Shown here: positions 8,515 to 16,722 of the stretch, one piece after another
Layout of the letters: each line of letters begins with the position of its first letter
Position numbering within the stretch: position 1 is the first letter of the stretch
DNA from: Hyella patelloides LEGE 07179
GTDB taxonomy: Bacteria; Cyanobacteriota; Cyanobacteriia; Cyanobacteriales; Xenococcaceae
Length of the DNA stretch: 32,456 nt
Assembly (NCBI RefSeq): GCF_900659865.1
Contig: NZ_LR213820.1
Span: 1 to 32,456 of the forward strand
Direction: 5' to 3'
Translations under genes and position numbers: made by a program
Notes under the pieces: generated by a model
What the model saw: the letters and a program-made list of their open reading frames with translations, nothing else
What the model was told of the DNA's origin: nothing
The model's database searches: none

Positions 8515-8763
8515 AAGTAGGAAAAATATCCTGAACGAGAGCGAACATATAATCAACTTATAATAACTATATGTTTATAGATATTCTTTTAGTATAAAAT
8601 AAATAAAATCAAAAAAATTACGACATACTTTTATCATTAATTCTGTTTTTTCTTCTCATAATAAAACCGAAGGTATATTGTCTAATAGTTAATATCTAGT
8701 CAAAATTAAGTTGCTAAAAATACGCTAAATTAAAATAATAGTAGCAATGATAATTCAAGACTA

Positions 8764-9537
8764 ATGAAAATTGAAAGAATACCCGCGCTGTCTGATAATT
8801 ATATTTTTCTGATGTGGGATGAGCAACAAAAAATTGCAGCCGTTGTCGATCCTGCTGAAGCTAAACCAGTATTAAATAAATTACGAGAAATAGGCGCGGA
8901 GTTAGTAACTATTTTCAATACTCATCATCATAGAGATCATGTAGGGGGAAATCGACGTTTAATGCAAGATTTTCCCGATCTTTGCGTTTATGGAGGAGAA
9001 AAAGACAAAGGAAGAATCCCTGGACAGCAAGTATATTTAACCGAAGGGGATACTGTAGAGTTTGCAGGAAGACAAGCAACAGTATATTTCATTCCTGGTC
9101 ATACCTATGGACATATTGCTTATTATTTTCCTCCCGCAGTAGAAGGAGAAACAGGAGAATTATTTTGCGGTGATACTATCTTTGCAGGGGGTTGTGGACG
9201 CTTATTTGAAGGTACACCAGCCCAGATGGTAGATTCGATTGGTAAGTTGCGTCAGTTACCCGATAATACCCGTATTTGGTGCGCCCACGAGTATACTTTG
9301 AATAATCTGAAGTTTGCAATTACTGTAGATAAAGATAATCCCGTATTACAAACTAGATTAAAATCAGTCAAACACGATCGCGATCGCAATATTCCTACTG
9401 TACCTTCTCTTTTAGGTATTGAAAAGCAAACTAATCCTTTCTTACGTTGGGATGCTCCTGCTTTACAAGCTGTAGCTGGTATAGCCGAACCTGCTAGGGT
9501 TTTCGGAAAAATTCGGGGAATGAAAGATCTATTTTAG
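8764..9537 (+). CDS. Hydroxyacylglutathione hydrolase (glyoxalase II)
   Basis: The enzyme hydrolyses S-lactoylglutathione to D-lactate and glutathione, the second step of cytosolic methylglyoxal detoxification. All binuclear metal ligands of the metallo-beta-lactamase fold are visible: the THHHRDH motif (His54, His56, Asp58, His59), His113 in PGHTYGH, Asp137 in CGDTIFAGGCGRLFEG and His175 in CAHEYT. The C-terminal substrate-binding region is present (KQTNPFLRW). At 257 residues it matches GloB. It is monocistronic by appearance: the upstream gene is divergent (250-bp spacer) and the downstream gene convergent. Confidence 0.95.
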   Translation: MKIERIPALSDNYIFLMWDEQQKIAAVVDPAEAKPVLNKLREIGAELVTIFNTHHHRDHVGGNRRLMQDFPDLCVYGGEKDKGRIPGQQVYLTEGDTVEFAGRQATVYFIPGHTYGHIAYYFPPAVEGETGELFCGDTIFAGGCGRLFEGTPAQMVDSIGKLRQLPDNTRIWCAHEYTLNNLKFAITVDKDNPVLQTRLKSVKHDRDRNIPTVPSLLGIEKQTNPFLRWDAPALQAVAGIAEPARVFGKIRGMKDLF

Positions 9538-9631
9538 GAACGAGAAATTATTGATTAAGGTTTTGAGTGGTTAGTAATTGATTACTCGCTACTTACTATT
9601 TCTTCCTGCTTCTTTTGATAAAACCACAGTC

Positions 9632-10195
9632 TTAATGTGGGAAAAAGCCATCATTTCCGCGATAGAAGTGTAATCTTCCAGCACCTAAATATAAGCCTTG
9701 GGGGTTATTTCCTTGAGGGAATGCTGTAACACCAAAAAGGTATACACCATCGTAAAAAGGATTTCTTCTCGGTTTTAAACCGACAGTGAAAGTTGTACCA
9801 GGAGGGATCGGGTTTTCCAAGAGAACCATAATTTCTCCTGTGTCTTCATTTTGTTGGACAATAGCGATCGCTATTGAGTCTTCTCGATCTCGATTAGTTC
9901 CAATATAAGCTACTGTATCTTCTAATCGAAACTTGATATTTTCTTGTCCTTGACGTTGAGCGATCGCAATTTGTTGTAAATTCGTTCCTGCATCTTCAGG
10001 TAATTCGATATTAAAGTAATACTTAGCATTTCTAACCCGAACACCATTGAAAGTAACAGACGCACCTAATAAACGGGGTGCTTTACTAAAATAAGCAGTA
10101 TTGATTTCTTGTGCTATTGTGGGGCTAGCGAATATAACGCCACTAGAAAATACAAGAAAAAAAGGGATCGATACTAAATTCCGAAAACTTTTCAT
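9632..10195 (-). CDS. DUF2808 secreted protein
   Basis: The product has 187 residues from the ATG at 10195; a GTG one codon upstream is possible. The first 28 or so residues form a signal peptide with probable cleavage after SPTIA. The mature part has the DUF2808 pattern: ELPEDAGTNLQQIAIAQRQG, then FTVGLKPRRNP, GVYLFGVTAFPQGN and GLYLGAGRLHFYRG near the C-terminus. The family is almost confined to cyanobacteria and has no established biochemical role; export to the periplasm or outside is inferred from the signal peptide. It is convergent with gloB and lies downstream of, and co-oriented with, the repeat-protein gene but separated by about 230 bp. Confidence 0.88.
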   Translation of the reverse strand: MKSFRNLVSIPFFLVFSSGVIFASPTIAQEINTAYFSKAPRLLGASVTFNGVRVRNAKYYFNIELPEDAGTNLQQIAIAQRQGQENIKFRLEDTVAYIGTNRDREDSIAIAIVQQNEDTGEIMVLLENPIPPGTTFTVGLKPRRNPFYDGVYLFGVTAFPQGNNPQGLYLGAGRLHFYRGNDGFFPH

Positions 10196-10263
10196 CACAG
10201 CTAATCCTCCCTAATAAATAGGAGAGAAGCAAATTAGATTTTCCTCCCTTATTATTTATAACC

Positions 10264-10379
10264 AAAATTGTGATGATGCGACATCTCTTGAATTGTTTCT
10301 TCAAGTAAAAAGCAGGAGAAGCAGAGCAATTAAAGAATTAAAAAGATGTGATACTAATCAGCCACATCATCATAATTTT
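10264..10379. repeat. Inverted repeat between two minus-strand genes
   Basis: The arm AAAATTGTGATGATGCGAC (10264-10282) is matched by an inverted near-copy at 10361-10379 (about 16 of 19 positions). It lies 3' of the repeat-protein gene and 5' of the DUF2808 gene. It could be a transcript-end hairpin, a regulatory palindrome or the ends of a decayed small element of about 116 bp. No T-run is present. Confidence 0.3.
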
Positions 10380-10428
10380 AGAAATTTACCCGTAATTTTG
10401 TCGTTAAATCACCTTATTTGCTCTCTAG

Positions 10429-11820
10429 TTATTCGGCTTTGTCTTGAGTGGGGTCTAAGATATAAGTGGGTTGTTCGTTGAAGTGATTCCGTTTTGTTTC
10501 GGGAATCTTTTCTAGTAGATCGTCAAGGTTTGGCATGTTCTCGGTTGTTGGTTCGGCTTGGTCTTGAGTGGGGTCTAAGATATAGGTGTGTTGTTCGTTG
10601 AAGCTATTTCCTTTTGTTTGGGATTTCTTCTCTACTAGATCGTCAAGGTTGGGCATTTCCGTGGTTGTTGGTTCGGCTTGGTCTTGGGTGGGGTCTAAGA
10701 TATAGGTGTGTTGTTCGTTGAAGCTATTTCCTTTTGTTTGGGATTTCTTCTCTACTAGACCATCAAGGTTCGGCATTTCCGTGGTTGTTGGTTCGGCTTG
10801 GTCTTGGGTGGGGTCTAAGATATAAGTGTTTTGCTCGTTGAAGTTATTTCCTTTTGTTTGGGATTTCTTCTCTGTTAGACCATCAAGGTTCGGCACTTCC
10901 TCGGTTGTTGGTTCGGCTTGGTCTTGGGTGGGGTCTAAGATATAAGTGTTTTGCTCGTTGAAGTTATTCCCCGCTTTTTTTCGGATTTCTTTTATCCCAT
11001 CATTAATTTTAGGTAAATTGGGAGTACTAGGGCGAGCATTCATATCCGATACTTGATTTGGTCTATTAGTTGTGCCATCTACGTTAGGGGTTTTAGGAAG
11101 ACTCAATTTAGGATCGATCTTGTTAAATTTTTTGCTTACTCCTTGCGTTGCATCATCGGTGTTAGGCACATCAGAATTATCAAGCTCAGCACTCATGTAC
11201 CGTACTGGATTCGATCTATTCACTGTGTCATCGAATTTAAAAGTCTTGGATGTATTGGATTGTCTTCTGCGACGATTTGCCATCGCTTTTTTGTCTGTAC
11301 CAGTAGCCATACCATTACTATCACGATCGCTAGCAGATGATGAATTTCCAATTCCAAGACCTACTAGCTCTTTCTCAGATCTAGTATAATCAGAAGTTTC
11401 AGTCTTAGAGGAAAGCCCTTTTTTGATCAGAAATGCCAGTAAAGGTATTAACAGACCTAAAGGTAGTAAAAGCAATAACAAATTTCTCGATCCATTTTGG
11501 GAAGTAGGTGCAGCCTCTGTGGTATTGGTTATTGCTTCTGCGTCAGAATTAGTGGAAGTTACTTCTGCTATTGCACCCGAATATTTTTCGGCAAATTTTT
11601 GTTCGAGATTGCGATCCATCTGTTTCCGCTTTTGGCGATCGCTCTTTGGCATCACAGAATCTTCGGTAACACTATCGGGTAGAGACAATGTAGTTTCATT
11701 TTCTGGAGCTTGAGCAACTATCAAGTCTTGATGATTAACAGCGCGGGTGGGTTCGATATAAACTCCAAGGCTCAATAGTAGAGCCAAAGTTAGAGGAAAA
11801 GTCTTTTTCTTGTTTAACAC
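10429..11820 (-). CDS. Repeat-rich membrane/exported protein of unknown function
   Basis: The 463-residue product, beginning at a GTG, has an N-terminal signal-like hydrophobic segment (about residues 8-27). A polar Ser/Thr/Asn-rich region follows, then a strong transmembrane segment (about 112-134, LLLLLLPLGLLIPLLAFLIKKG) and a long low-complexity polar region with basic clusters (NRRRRQSN). The C-terminal 190 residues consist of a 40-residue tandem repeat containing NEQ-TYILDPTQDQAEPTT and an NLD-LVEKKSQTKGN segment. The core occurs five times and the protein ends inside the last copy. I recognise no family. The most likely topology is an anchored protein with a long flexible tail. The repeats are almost identical in DNA, suggesting recent amplification or homogenisation. 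No functional partner is adjacent. Confidence 0.75.
   Translation of the reverse strand: MLNKKKTFPLTLALLLSLGVYIEPTRAVNHQDLIVAQAPENETTLSLPDSVTEDSVMPKSDRQKRKQMDRNLEQKFAEKYSGAIAEVTSTNSDAEAITNTTEAAPTSQNGSRNLLLLLLPLGLLIPLLAFLIKKGLSSKTETSDYTRSEKELVGLGIGNSSSASDRDSNGMATGTDKKAMANRRRRQSNTSKTFKFDDTVNRSNPVRYMSAELDNSDVPNTDDATQGVSKKFNKIDPKLSLPKTPNVDGTTNRPNQVSDMNARPSTPNLPKINDGIKEIRKKAGNNFNEQNTYILDPTQDQAEPTTEEVPNLDGLTEKKSQTKGNNFNEQNTYILDPTQDQAEPTTTEMPNLDGLVEKKSQTKGNSFNEQHTYILDPTQDQAEPTTTEMPNLDDLVEKKSQTKGNSFNEQHTYILDPTQDQAEPTTENMPNLDDLLEKIPETKRNHFNEQPTYILDPTQDKAE
10432..10970 (-). repeat. 120-bp in-frame tandem repeat (4.5 copies)
   Basis: Successive units keep an exact 120-bp period: GGTTCGGCTTG recurs just before 10560, 10680, 10800 and 10920. 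Units differ by only a few bases; the two middle units are nearly identical. The period is a multiple of three, so unit gain or loss keeps the frame. The array encodes the C-terminal tail of the repeat protein, including its stop region. Confidence 0.9.
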
Positions 11821-12080
11821 GATATTTTACTTTTATTCTTGATATGGCTGTACATCAACCTGAGTATATATTCGGAACATCTCCATTAATGTTAATAAAA
11901 TCCAGTAATTTTACCGATTACATTTAGCAAGATAACAAAAACATACTGATCCAGACTGTGCCTAAGATTGCAAGTTCCTTGGTTTATAAATTTCAGAACA
12001 AGATTTTGTGAAATATTGTTAAGCATTTTGAGTGGTACAATATACCCCTTGCGAAATTACCCTTGGGCAAAGTAGAGGCT

Positions 12081-13076
12081 ATGGGAAAAATCAAGAAACT
12101 GATTATTCAAATCCCTTGTTATAACGAAGAAGCAACACTAGGATTAACTTTGTCTCAGTTACCCCGTCATTTACCCGAAGTTGACGTTGTTGAGTGGTTG
12201 ATTATTGATGATGGTAGTCGCGATCGTACTGTGGAAGTTGCTCAAGCTTGTGGTGTAGATCACATTGTTAGTTTTAGGCGTAATCAAGGTTTGGCTAAAG
12301 GCTTTATGGCGGGAATCGAATTAGCTCTCAAAGCTGGCGCAGATATCATTGTTAATACCGATGCTGACAATCAATATTGTGCTGATGATATCCCAAAATT
12401 AATTCAACCCATTATTGAAGGATCGGCAGACATTGTAGTCGGTGCTAGACCAATTCAAGAAATTAAAGATTTTTCCCCTGTAAAAAAGTTCTTGCAAAAA
12501 TTAGGTAGTTGGGTAGTTAGAGTTGCTAGTAAGACCAATATTCCCGATGCGCCTAGTGGTTTTCGGGCTTTTTCGCGGGAAGCAGCCTTACAGCTTAATG
12601 TTTTTAACGAATATACCTATACTTTAGAAACTATTATTCAAGCAGGACAAAAAGGAATGGCGATCGCCTATGTGGCTATTCGTACTAATGGTTATCTTCG
12701 TCCTTCTCGTTTGGTAAAAAGTATTCCTGCTTATATTCAGAGATCGATTATTACAATTGTTCGTATTTTTATGACCTATCGCCCCCTACAATTCTTTATG
12801 CTGTTGGGGAGCATTCCTTTTAGTGCTGGTTCTCTCTTATGTCTGCGTTGGCTAATCTTATTTTGGGGCATTATTGGGGATAATCCTGCTAAACCCCGCG
12901 TTCCTAGTTTGATTTTGGCTGCAATCTTAATTTTAATTGGGATTCAACTCTGGATATTTGGCTTAGTTGCCGATTTAATGTCTGTCAATCGCAAATTACT
13001 CGAAGATGTTCAACTACGTCTTCGTCGCCAAGAATGTAATGGAAAATCAGAAACTAACACCAAGGTTTTAAATTAA
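12081..13076 (+). CDS. Family 2 glycosyltransferase, DPM1/GtrB-like, membrane anchored
   Basis: This is a predicted transferase moving a sugar from a nucleotide donor, probably to polyprenyl phosphate. The GT-A domain shows IQIPCYNEEATL at the start, LIIDDGSRDRT, the metal-binding NTDADNQY and DAPSGFRAFSREAAL. Two C-terminal hydrophobic helices (about residues 240-270 and 280-310) match bacterial dolichyl-phosphate-mannosyltransferase relatives. I start at the ATG at 12081 (331 residues), which has GAGG about 3 nt upstream and places the catalytic domain at the N-terminus; a TTG at 12063 would add six residues. It is followed after 25 bp by the DUF1823 gene, a likely two-gene operon. The donor sugar cannot be told from sequence. 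Confidence 0.88.
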   Translation: MGKIKKLIIQIPCYNEEATLGLTLSQLPRHLPEVDVVEWLIIDDGSRDRTVEVAQACGVDHIVSFRRNQGLAKGFMAGIELALKAGADIIVNTDADNQYCADDIPKLIQPIIEGSADIVVGARPIQEIKDFSPVKKFLQKLGSWVVRVASKTNIPDAPSGFRAFSREAALQLNVFNEYTYTLETIIQAGQKGMAIAYVAIRTNGYLRPSRLVKSIPAYIQRSIITIVRIFMTYRPLQFFMLLGSIPFSAGSLLCLRWLILFWGIIGDNPAKPRVPSLILAAILILIGIQLWIFGLVADLMSVNRKLLEDVQLRLRRQECNGKSETNTKVLN

Positions 13077-13101
13077 ATTAGTAATTAAGGAAATTATTAA
13101 C

Positions 13102-13467
13102 ATGGCTGAATTACCACCGTTAAATACTGATACTATTTGGGCAATTTTAAAAGACGAATTAGATGATGCTACAGTCAACCAATTAGTTTGGCATTATTTA
13201 GGTTATCGTTACAATGAAACTAGCCAAAACTGGGATAATAGTGGAGTAGCAGAAGATTGGAGAACTAATTATCCCGAACCACCAGATTTCATCGAAAATC
13301 GCCCTCCAACTGTTAAATTAACTCGTTCCATTCCCAAAGAAAATAAACAGTTATTAAAAGAAAAATTGGGTTTTAAAGGTTATAAGATAGGCGAATTTAC
13401 TCCCAGACATACTCGACGAGCGACGGCTGCTAATTGGCTATTAAACTATTTAGAATCTTCTAATTAA
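13102..13467 (+). CDS. DUF1823 protein
   Basis: The 121-residue soluble protein matches the cyanobacterial DUF1823 pattern throughout: DTIWAILKDELDDATVNQLV, YLGYRY, a conserved W, YPEPPDFIENRP, VKLTRSIPKENKQLLKE, FKGYKIGEFTPRHTRRATAANWLL. Length is full. A weak AAGGA Shine-Dalgarno sequence lies about 10 nt before the ATG. Function is unknown in the family. The close gap to the glycosyltransferase suggests co-transcription but not necessarily shared function. Confidence 0.85.
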   Translation: MAELPPLNTDTIWAILKDELDDATVNQLVWHYLGYRYNETSQNWDNSGVAEDWRTNYPEPPDFIENRPPTVKLTRSIPKENKQLLKEKLGFKGYKIGEFTPRHTRRATAANWLLNYLESSN

Positions 13468-13470
13468 TAA

Positions 13471-13644
13471 AGATTAATATCGATCCAAAAAGCACAAATA
13501 TGGGCGCAACAACAAGGATGCGAGGTTTCACAAGTGCGATCGCAGACTATGCGTCAACAAGCTCATGCTTTTTATCAAAATCTTGGTTACGAACCTTGTA
13601 AAACTCAGTTAGTTTTACGCAAGCAATTAAAGGGAAAAAATTAA
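13471..13644 (+). pseudogene. C-terminal fragment of a GNAT acetyltransferase
   Basis: The frame open from 13471 to the TAA at 13642-13644 encodes the end of a GNAT N-acetyltransferase: KAQIWAQQQGCEVSQVRS followed by RQQAHAFYQNLGYEPCKTQ and LVLRKQL, the usual final helix/strand with the AH-FY--GYE signature. The acetyl-CoA-binding motif A and everything N-terminal to it are absent; instead the DUF1823 stop codon lies just upstream. There is no proper start codon near its beginning, so it is a decayed 3' remnant. Confidence 0.75.
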
Positions 13645-13690
13645 TAATAAAAATTTAATAGTACATTTCATTTTTCCTTAAAATGGCAAA

Positions 13691-13723
13691 ACTCGGTTTC
13701 GAGAGAAAAACCGAGTCTTTCTT
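13691..13723 (-). terminator. Terminator hairpin downstream of rplT
   Basis: ACTCGGTTT (13691-13699) pairs with AAACCGAGT (13708-13716) over 9 bp with an 8-nt loop. On the minus strand the stem is followed by TTTTGCCATTTT, fitting the end of the rpmI-rplT transcript about 120 bp after rplT. On the plus strand it is followed by CTTTCTT, so it may serve both directions. Confidence 0.65.
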
Positions 13724-13838
13724 ACTTATAATCATCTGCCATTAATTGATAATAGTTATTAAATAAATAATGATTGACTACCCTTATACAGTGAGACTGT
13801 CAATTTTCCATTATCAATTGTTTATTATCAATTGTGTT

Positions 13839-14192
13839 CTAATTTGCTTGCTTGGCAACCTCTACAACTTTAGCAAAAGCCTGAGGATCTAGCATTGCTA
13901 TTTGTGCTAACATTTTGCGATTTAAACCAACATTAGCTTTTTTGAGCTTACCTGTTAATTGACTGTAGCTTAAGCCATGTTGACGAGAAGCAGCATTAAT
14001 ACGAGTGATCCAAAGACGACGGAAATCGCGTTTACGCTTACGGCGATCTCGATAAGCATTACGTAACGCCTTCATTACCTGTTGGTTAGCGGTACGAAAT
14101 AGCTTAGAGTGAGAACCACGGAAGCCTTTGGCAAGTTTTAAGATTTTTTTACGGCGTTTACGGGCGACGTTCCCTCTTTTTACTCTTGGCAT
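13839..14192 (-). CDS. rplT: 50S ribosomal protein L20
   Basis: The 117-residue protein is strongly basic. It begins [20 protein letters not shown] and contains [19 protein letters not shown] and the [13 protein letters not shown] block, all diagnostic of L20, a primary 23S rRNA-binding protein needed for early 50S assembly. Length is standard. It lies 71 bp downstream of rpmI in the usual rpmI-rplT order, and a terminator hairpin follows. infC, often upstream in other bacteria, is not adjacent here. Confidence 0.98.
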   Translation of the reverse strand: MPRVKRGNVARKRRKKILKLAKGFRGSHSKLFRTANQQVMKALRNAYRDRRKRKRDFRRLWITRINAASRQHGLSYSQLTGKLKKANVGLNRKMLAQIAMLDPQAFAKVVEVAKQAN

Positions 14193-14263
14193 AACTACTA
14201 GATGGGTTTGAATACAATATGAGAATTAATACTTAATAAATCTGCCGAATAATTTATAGCGGT

Positions 14264-14467
14264 CTAACTATAGGGCATCATTAAGCGTACACGAAGTTCA
14301 TCAGTTTCATGAACCACTGCCATGTTGGAAAGACGACGACGAGTACGTTCTTTGCTTTTGCGTTCTAAAAGGTGGTTTTTAAATGCTTTACGACGCATGA
14401 TTTTCTTTCCGCTACCCGTAACGCGAAAACGCTTGGCAGCAGATTTTTTAGTTTTTAACTTAGGCAT
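14264..14467 (-). CDS. rpmI: 50S ribosomal protein L35
   Basis: The 67-residue basic protein begins [20 protein letters not shown] and contains [14 protein letters not shown], both classic L35. It is the first gene of the rpmI-rplT pair on the minus strand. No infC lies upstream; instead a long gene-free region follows, so the operon promoter should be in roughly the first 150 bp above 14467. Confidence 0.98.
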   Translation of the reverse strand: MPKLKTKKSAAKRFRVTGSGKKIMRRKAFKNHLLERKSKERTRRRLSNMAVVHETDELRVRLMMPYS

Positions 14468-15040
14468 GGAATATTTTTAATTCGACACAATTTATCATTA
14501 TATCCCGATTTTGTCACGAAGCAAAACTTTTAAAGCAGAGCGAACGTAGAGGTTTCTTTACGAAGAACAGAGAGTAAAAACAGGCTTATTATCACTATAA
14601 AATTTGACGAAATTGCGATCGTGCAACGCCTCACTTCGTGAGATCGCGTTCTTAGCCCTCTCTGCTGTTCGCGCAGTGCCAGATACTCTGAGATCGCTTA
14701 ATTAAACCTTCCGAATACATACCGAAGAAAATGAAAACTAAGGCGATCGGGATGAATAATTAACTCATTATAGTGGCAGAGATCTTGAAGATTTTGAGAG
14801 ATAGAAATAAAAGGAAAAAATAAGCAATAAATTAAACGGATATTTTTCAGGAGCATCAAACTTCGATTATTATAAGATAGTTATGATTTGTTGGGTAAAA
14901 GTTATTACGTTTTAGCATTTAACGTGAAGTGAAATACTGAGTATTTTCAATTAGATGCGGTTAATTGACATCTGGGGTTAATTCAATGGTACAAATAGTT
15001 AATTGGTAATCTTAATTGTCAGCTTAGGCGTAATTTTGAA
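14468..15040. other. Divergent intergenic region with HIP1-like palindromes
   Basis: I see no gene in this 573-bp spacer between rpmI (minus) and the CpcT-like gene (plus). It must hold both promoters. Around 14617-14700 is a patch of GATCGC-type palindromes, including the small hairpin CTCAC-TTC-GTGAG, similar in style to the dispersed GC-rich patches elsewhere. The rest is AT-rich. Confidence 0.5.
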
Positions 15041-15661
15041 TTGGAGTATTGCAACTTGAGTTTATACCCTGAATTACAGGCTTTAGGTAAGTATCTAGCT
15101 GGAGAGTTTGATAACCAGCAACAAGCTTTAGAACAACCTGCATGGTATGTTCACCTGCGGTTATGGATGCGCCCTGTATCTTTATTTACCGAAGACAGCA
15201 TTACGCTGTATGCAGAACAAGCTAGTGTCGTAAATATAGATCGTCCTTATCGTCCTAGAATACTGAGGTTGCGTTCTAGAGAGACGATTGAAATTGAATA
15301 TTATATGTTTAATGATATTGAATGGATTGCAGGAGCAGGAAAAGATCGCCGTAAATTAGAGCAAATAACCGCAGAAAAGATTAAATTTTTACCTAATTGT
15401 ACTCTCAAAGTCACGACAGAAAATATTTCGCCTGGTAATTATCGTTTTAAAACTACTCCTGCTAAAGAAACTCCTTGCAGCTTTACTTATCAAGGAAACA
15501 ATTTTCAAGTATTTTTGGGCTTAGAAGCCACAGAAAAAGAATTACTCACCTACGATAAAGGAATCGAGCCTGTTACTGGTAAAGGAATTTGGGGTGCGTT
15601 ATTAGGTGCTTATTGTTTTACAAAGATTCAAGATTTTGCCTCAGAATTAGTTGGTTATTAA
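15041..15661 (+). CDS. CpcT/CpeT-family phycobiliprotein chromophore lyase
   Basis: The product has 206 residues. Family marks are a start region of LGKYLAGEFDNQQQALE, then WYVHLRLWMRPV, LYAEQASV, DRPYRPRILRLR, an F(M)FND-type block in the middle, and the C-terminal YDKGIEPVTGKGIWGALLGAYCF signature. Family members attach a bilin to the second cysteine of a phycobiliprotein beta subunit (CpcT: Cys153 of CpcB; CpeT: Cys165 of CpeB). I cannot tell CpcT from CpeT or a paralogue. No ATG is available: the frame opens at 14999 and the usable starts are TTG at 15041 or TTG at 15056. The stop codon is part of the target duplication of the MITE that follows. A CpeY-like lyase lies 1 kb downstream. Confidence 0.82.
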   Translation: MEYCNLSLYPELQALGKYLAGEFDNQQQALEQPAWYVHLRLWMRPVSLFTEDSITLYAEQASVVNIDRPYRPRILRLRSRETIEIEYYMFNDIEWIAGAGKDRRKLEQITAEKIKFLPNCTLKVTTENISPGNYRFKTTPAKETPCSFTYQGNNFQVFLGLEATEKELLTYDKGIEPVTGKGIWGALLGAYCFTKIQDFASELVGY

Positions 15662-15666
15662 AGAAG

Positions 15667-15938
15667 GGCGTTGGTGAATCAAGGTATGATTTTAAAATTT
15701 TCATACTGTACTCTTCTTAAAAAAGCCCTAAAGGATTCCCTTCGGTCACGCACGCCCCGTTCGAGGTTTTCCCCATTCGAGGACAAGCCTCGAACATAGG
15801 GACGGAGCAAGAATCTTAAAGCTTAAAGCTTAGAGCTTAGAGCTACGAACAGAAACATTGAGCAAGGAAGCCCGTCGAGGTTTCCTCGACATGGGCAAGT
15901 CTTGCTTTTGTACGTCATACATCAAATTACCAACGCCT
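15667..15938. mobile_element. MITE, 272 bp, with perfect 8-bp target duplication
   Basis: Terminal inverted repeats GGCGTTGGT...TATGA at 15667-15689 and 15916-15938 match at about 18 of 23 positions. The element is flanked on both sides by TAAAGAAG (15659-15666 and 15939-15946), a perfect 8-bp duplication. It encodes no transposase. The interior contains one copy of the dispersed CCTAAAGGA module, CGAGG palindromes and a short heptamer array. The left duplication includes the stop codon of the CpcT-like gene, so the insertion left that reading frame unchanged while replacing its 3' untranslated region. Confidence 0.85.
15815..15842. repeat. Heptamer tandem repeat (CTTARAG x4)
   Basis: Four tandem 7-mers, CTTAAAG twice then CTTAGAG twice, lie inside the MITE at 15667-15938. 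Short heptameric tandem repeats (STRR) are a known intergenic feature of cyanobacteria. Confidence 0.75.
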
Positions 15939-15963
15939 AAAGAAGCTTATCGGGATAGTTAAA

Positions 15964-16674
15964 ATGATTTCAATTACACGTAATCTTATCGCAGGGATCT
16001 CTAAGTTATTTCCTGATGCTATATTTTACAAACCAACATCATCGAAAGTAGTTTCATTAACAATTGATGATGTTGGTGGAGTTGACACACTCCAAATTCT
16101 TGATACAATTGATAGTTTTAATGAGAACATACCGAACGATCGAGAACGAATAAGAGCAACCTTCTTTGTAATCACTGACTATTTAGATGATTCAAAAACA
16201 ATGCTCGATGAGATCTTAAATCGAGGACATGAAATTGGTAATCATGGACAAAAAGAACGCCGTCATTCTTCATTAGATACTCTTGAGTTTAGAGCCGAGA
16301 TTGACCAGGCTCATGAAATATTATCTTCTAGTACAATCGATTCAGCAATTAAATGGTTTCGCCCAGGACGAGCATTTTATAACGATGGTATGCTCAAAAT
16401 CTTGAAGGAAAGTACTGTATATTACGATAAATTTGCTTTAGCTTCTATGCTTCCATTAGATACTTATTCAATATTTGATAACCCAAACTTTACAATCAAA
16501 TATACATCTCAATTTATCTTTCCAGGTTCAATTTTGCTGCTACATGGTGGAACACCAAAACGCACCACAAATACAGTAGAAGTTCTTAGTACATTACTTA
16601 CTCAACTTAGACAACAAGAATACAAAGTTGTTACCTTATCCGAACTTTGGGGATCTAGTTTAACTAATAACTGA
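15964..16674 (+). CDS. Polysaccharide deacetylase-like protein (CE4/NodB fold)
   Basis: The 236-residue product has the NodB-homology order: VVSLTIDDVGG (Asp35, Asp36; usual motif TFDDG), ATFFVI, RGHEIGNHG (His94), WFRPGRAFYNDGML (motif 3) and GSILLLHGG (motif 5, catalytic His), ending YKVVTLSEL. It would hydrolyse N- or O-acetyl groups on a polysaccharide. The second metal-binding His, normally four residues after the first, is Glu98 here; the nearest His is 101. A cyanobacterial subgroup with FRPG-W/F-YN in motif 3 looks similar, so this may be group-typical. No signal peptide is evident. It lies between two phycobilin-lyase-like genes but is separated from the first by a MITE. Confidence 0.78.
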   Translation: MISITRNLIAGISKLFPDAIFYKPTSSKVVSLTIDDVGGVDTLQILDTIDSFNENIPNDRERIRATFFVITDYLDDSKTMLDEILNRGHEIGNHGQKERRHSSLDTLEFRAEIDQAHEILSSSTIDSAIKWFRPGRAFYNDGMLKILKESTVYYDKFALASMLPLDTYSIFDNPNFTIKYTSQFIFPGSILLLHGGTPKRTTNTVEVLSTLLTQLRQQEYKVVTLSELWGSSLTNN

Positions 16675-16720
16675 TAAGTTGATTAATGCTTACTGATAAT
16701 TGATAAGTTGATAACTGAAA
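16670..16720 (+). repeat. Short direct repeats upstream of the CpeY-like gene
   Basis: The 50-bp spacer consists of near repeats of CTGATAA-TTGATAAGTTGAT. It is low-complexity and contains the TTG alternative start of the next gene. No function is evident. Confidence 0.4.
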
Positions 16721-16722
16721 AA

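Noticed and set aside
14617-14760. Minus-strand hydrophobic reading LFIPIALVFIFFGMYSEGLIK
   Set aside because: It resembles a small photosynthetic subunit but has no start codon and follows a stop; no match to PetG, PetL, PetM, PetN or PsbM patterns I know.
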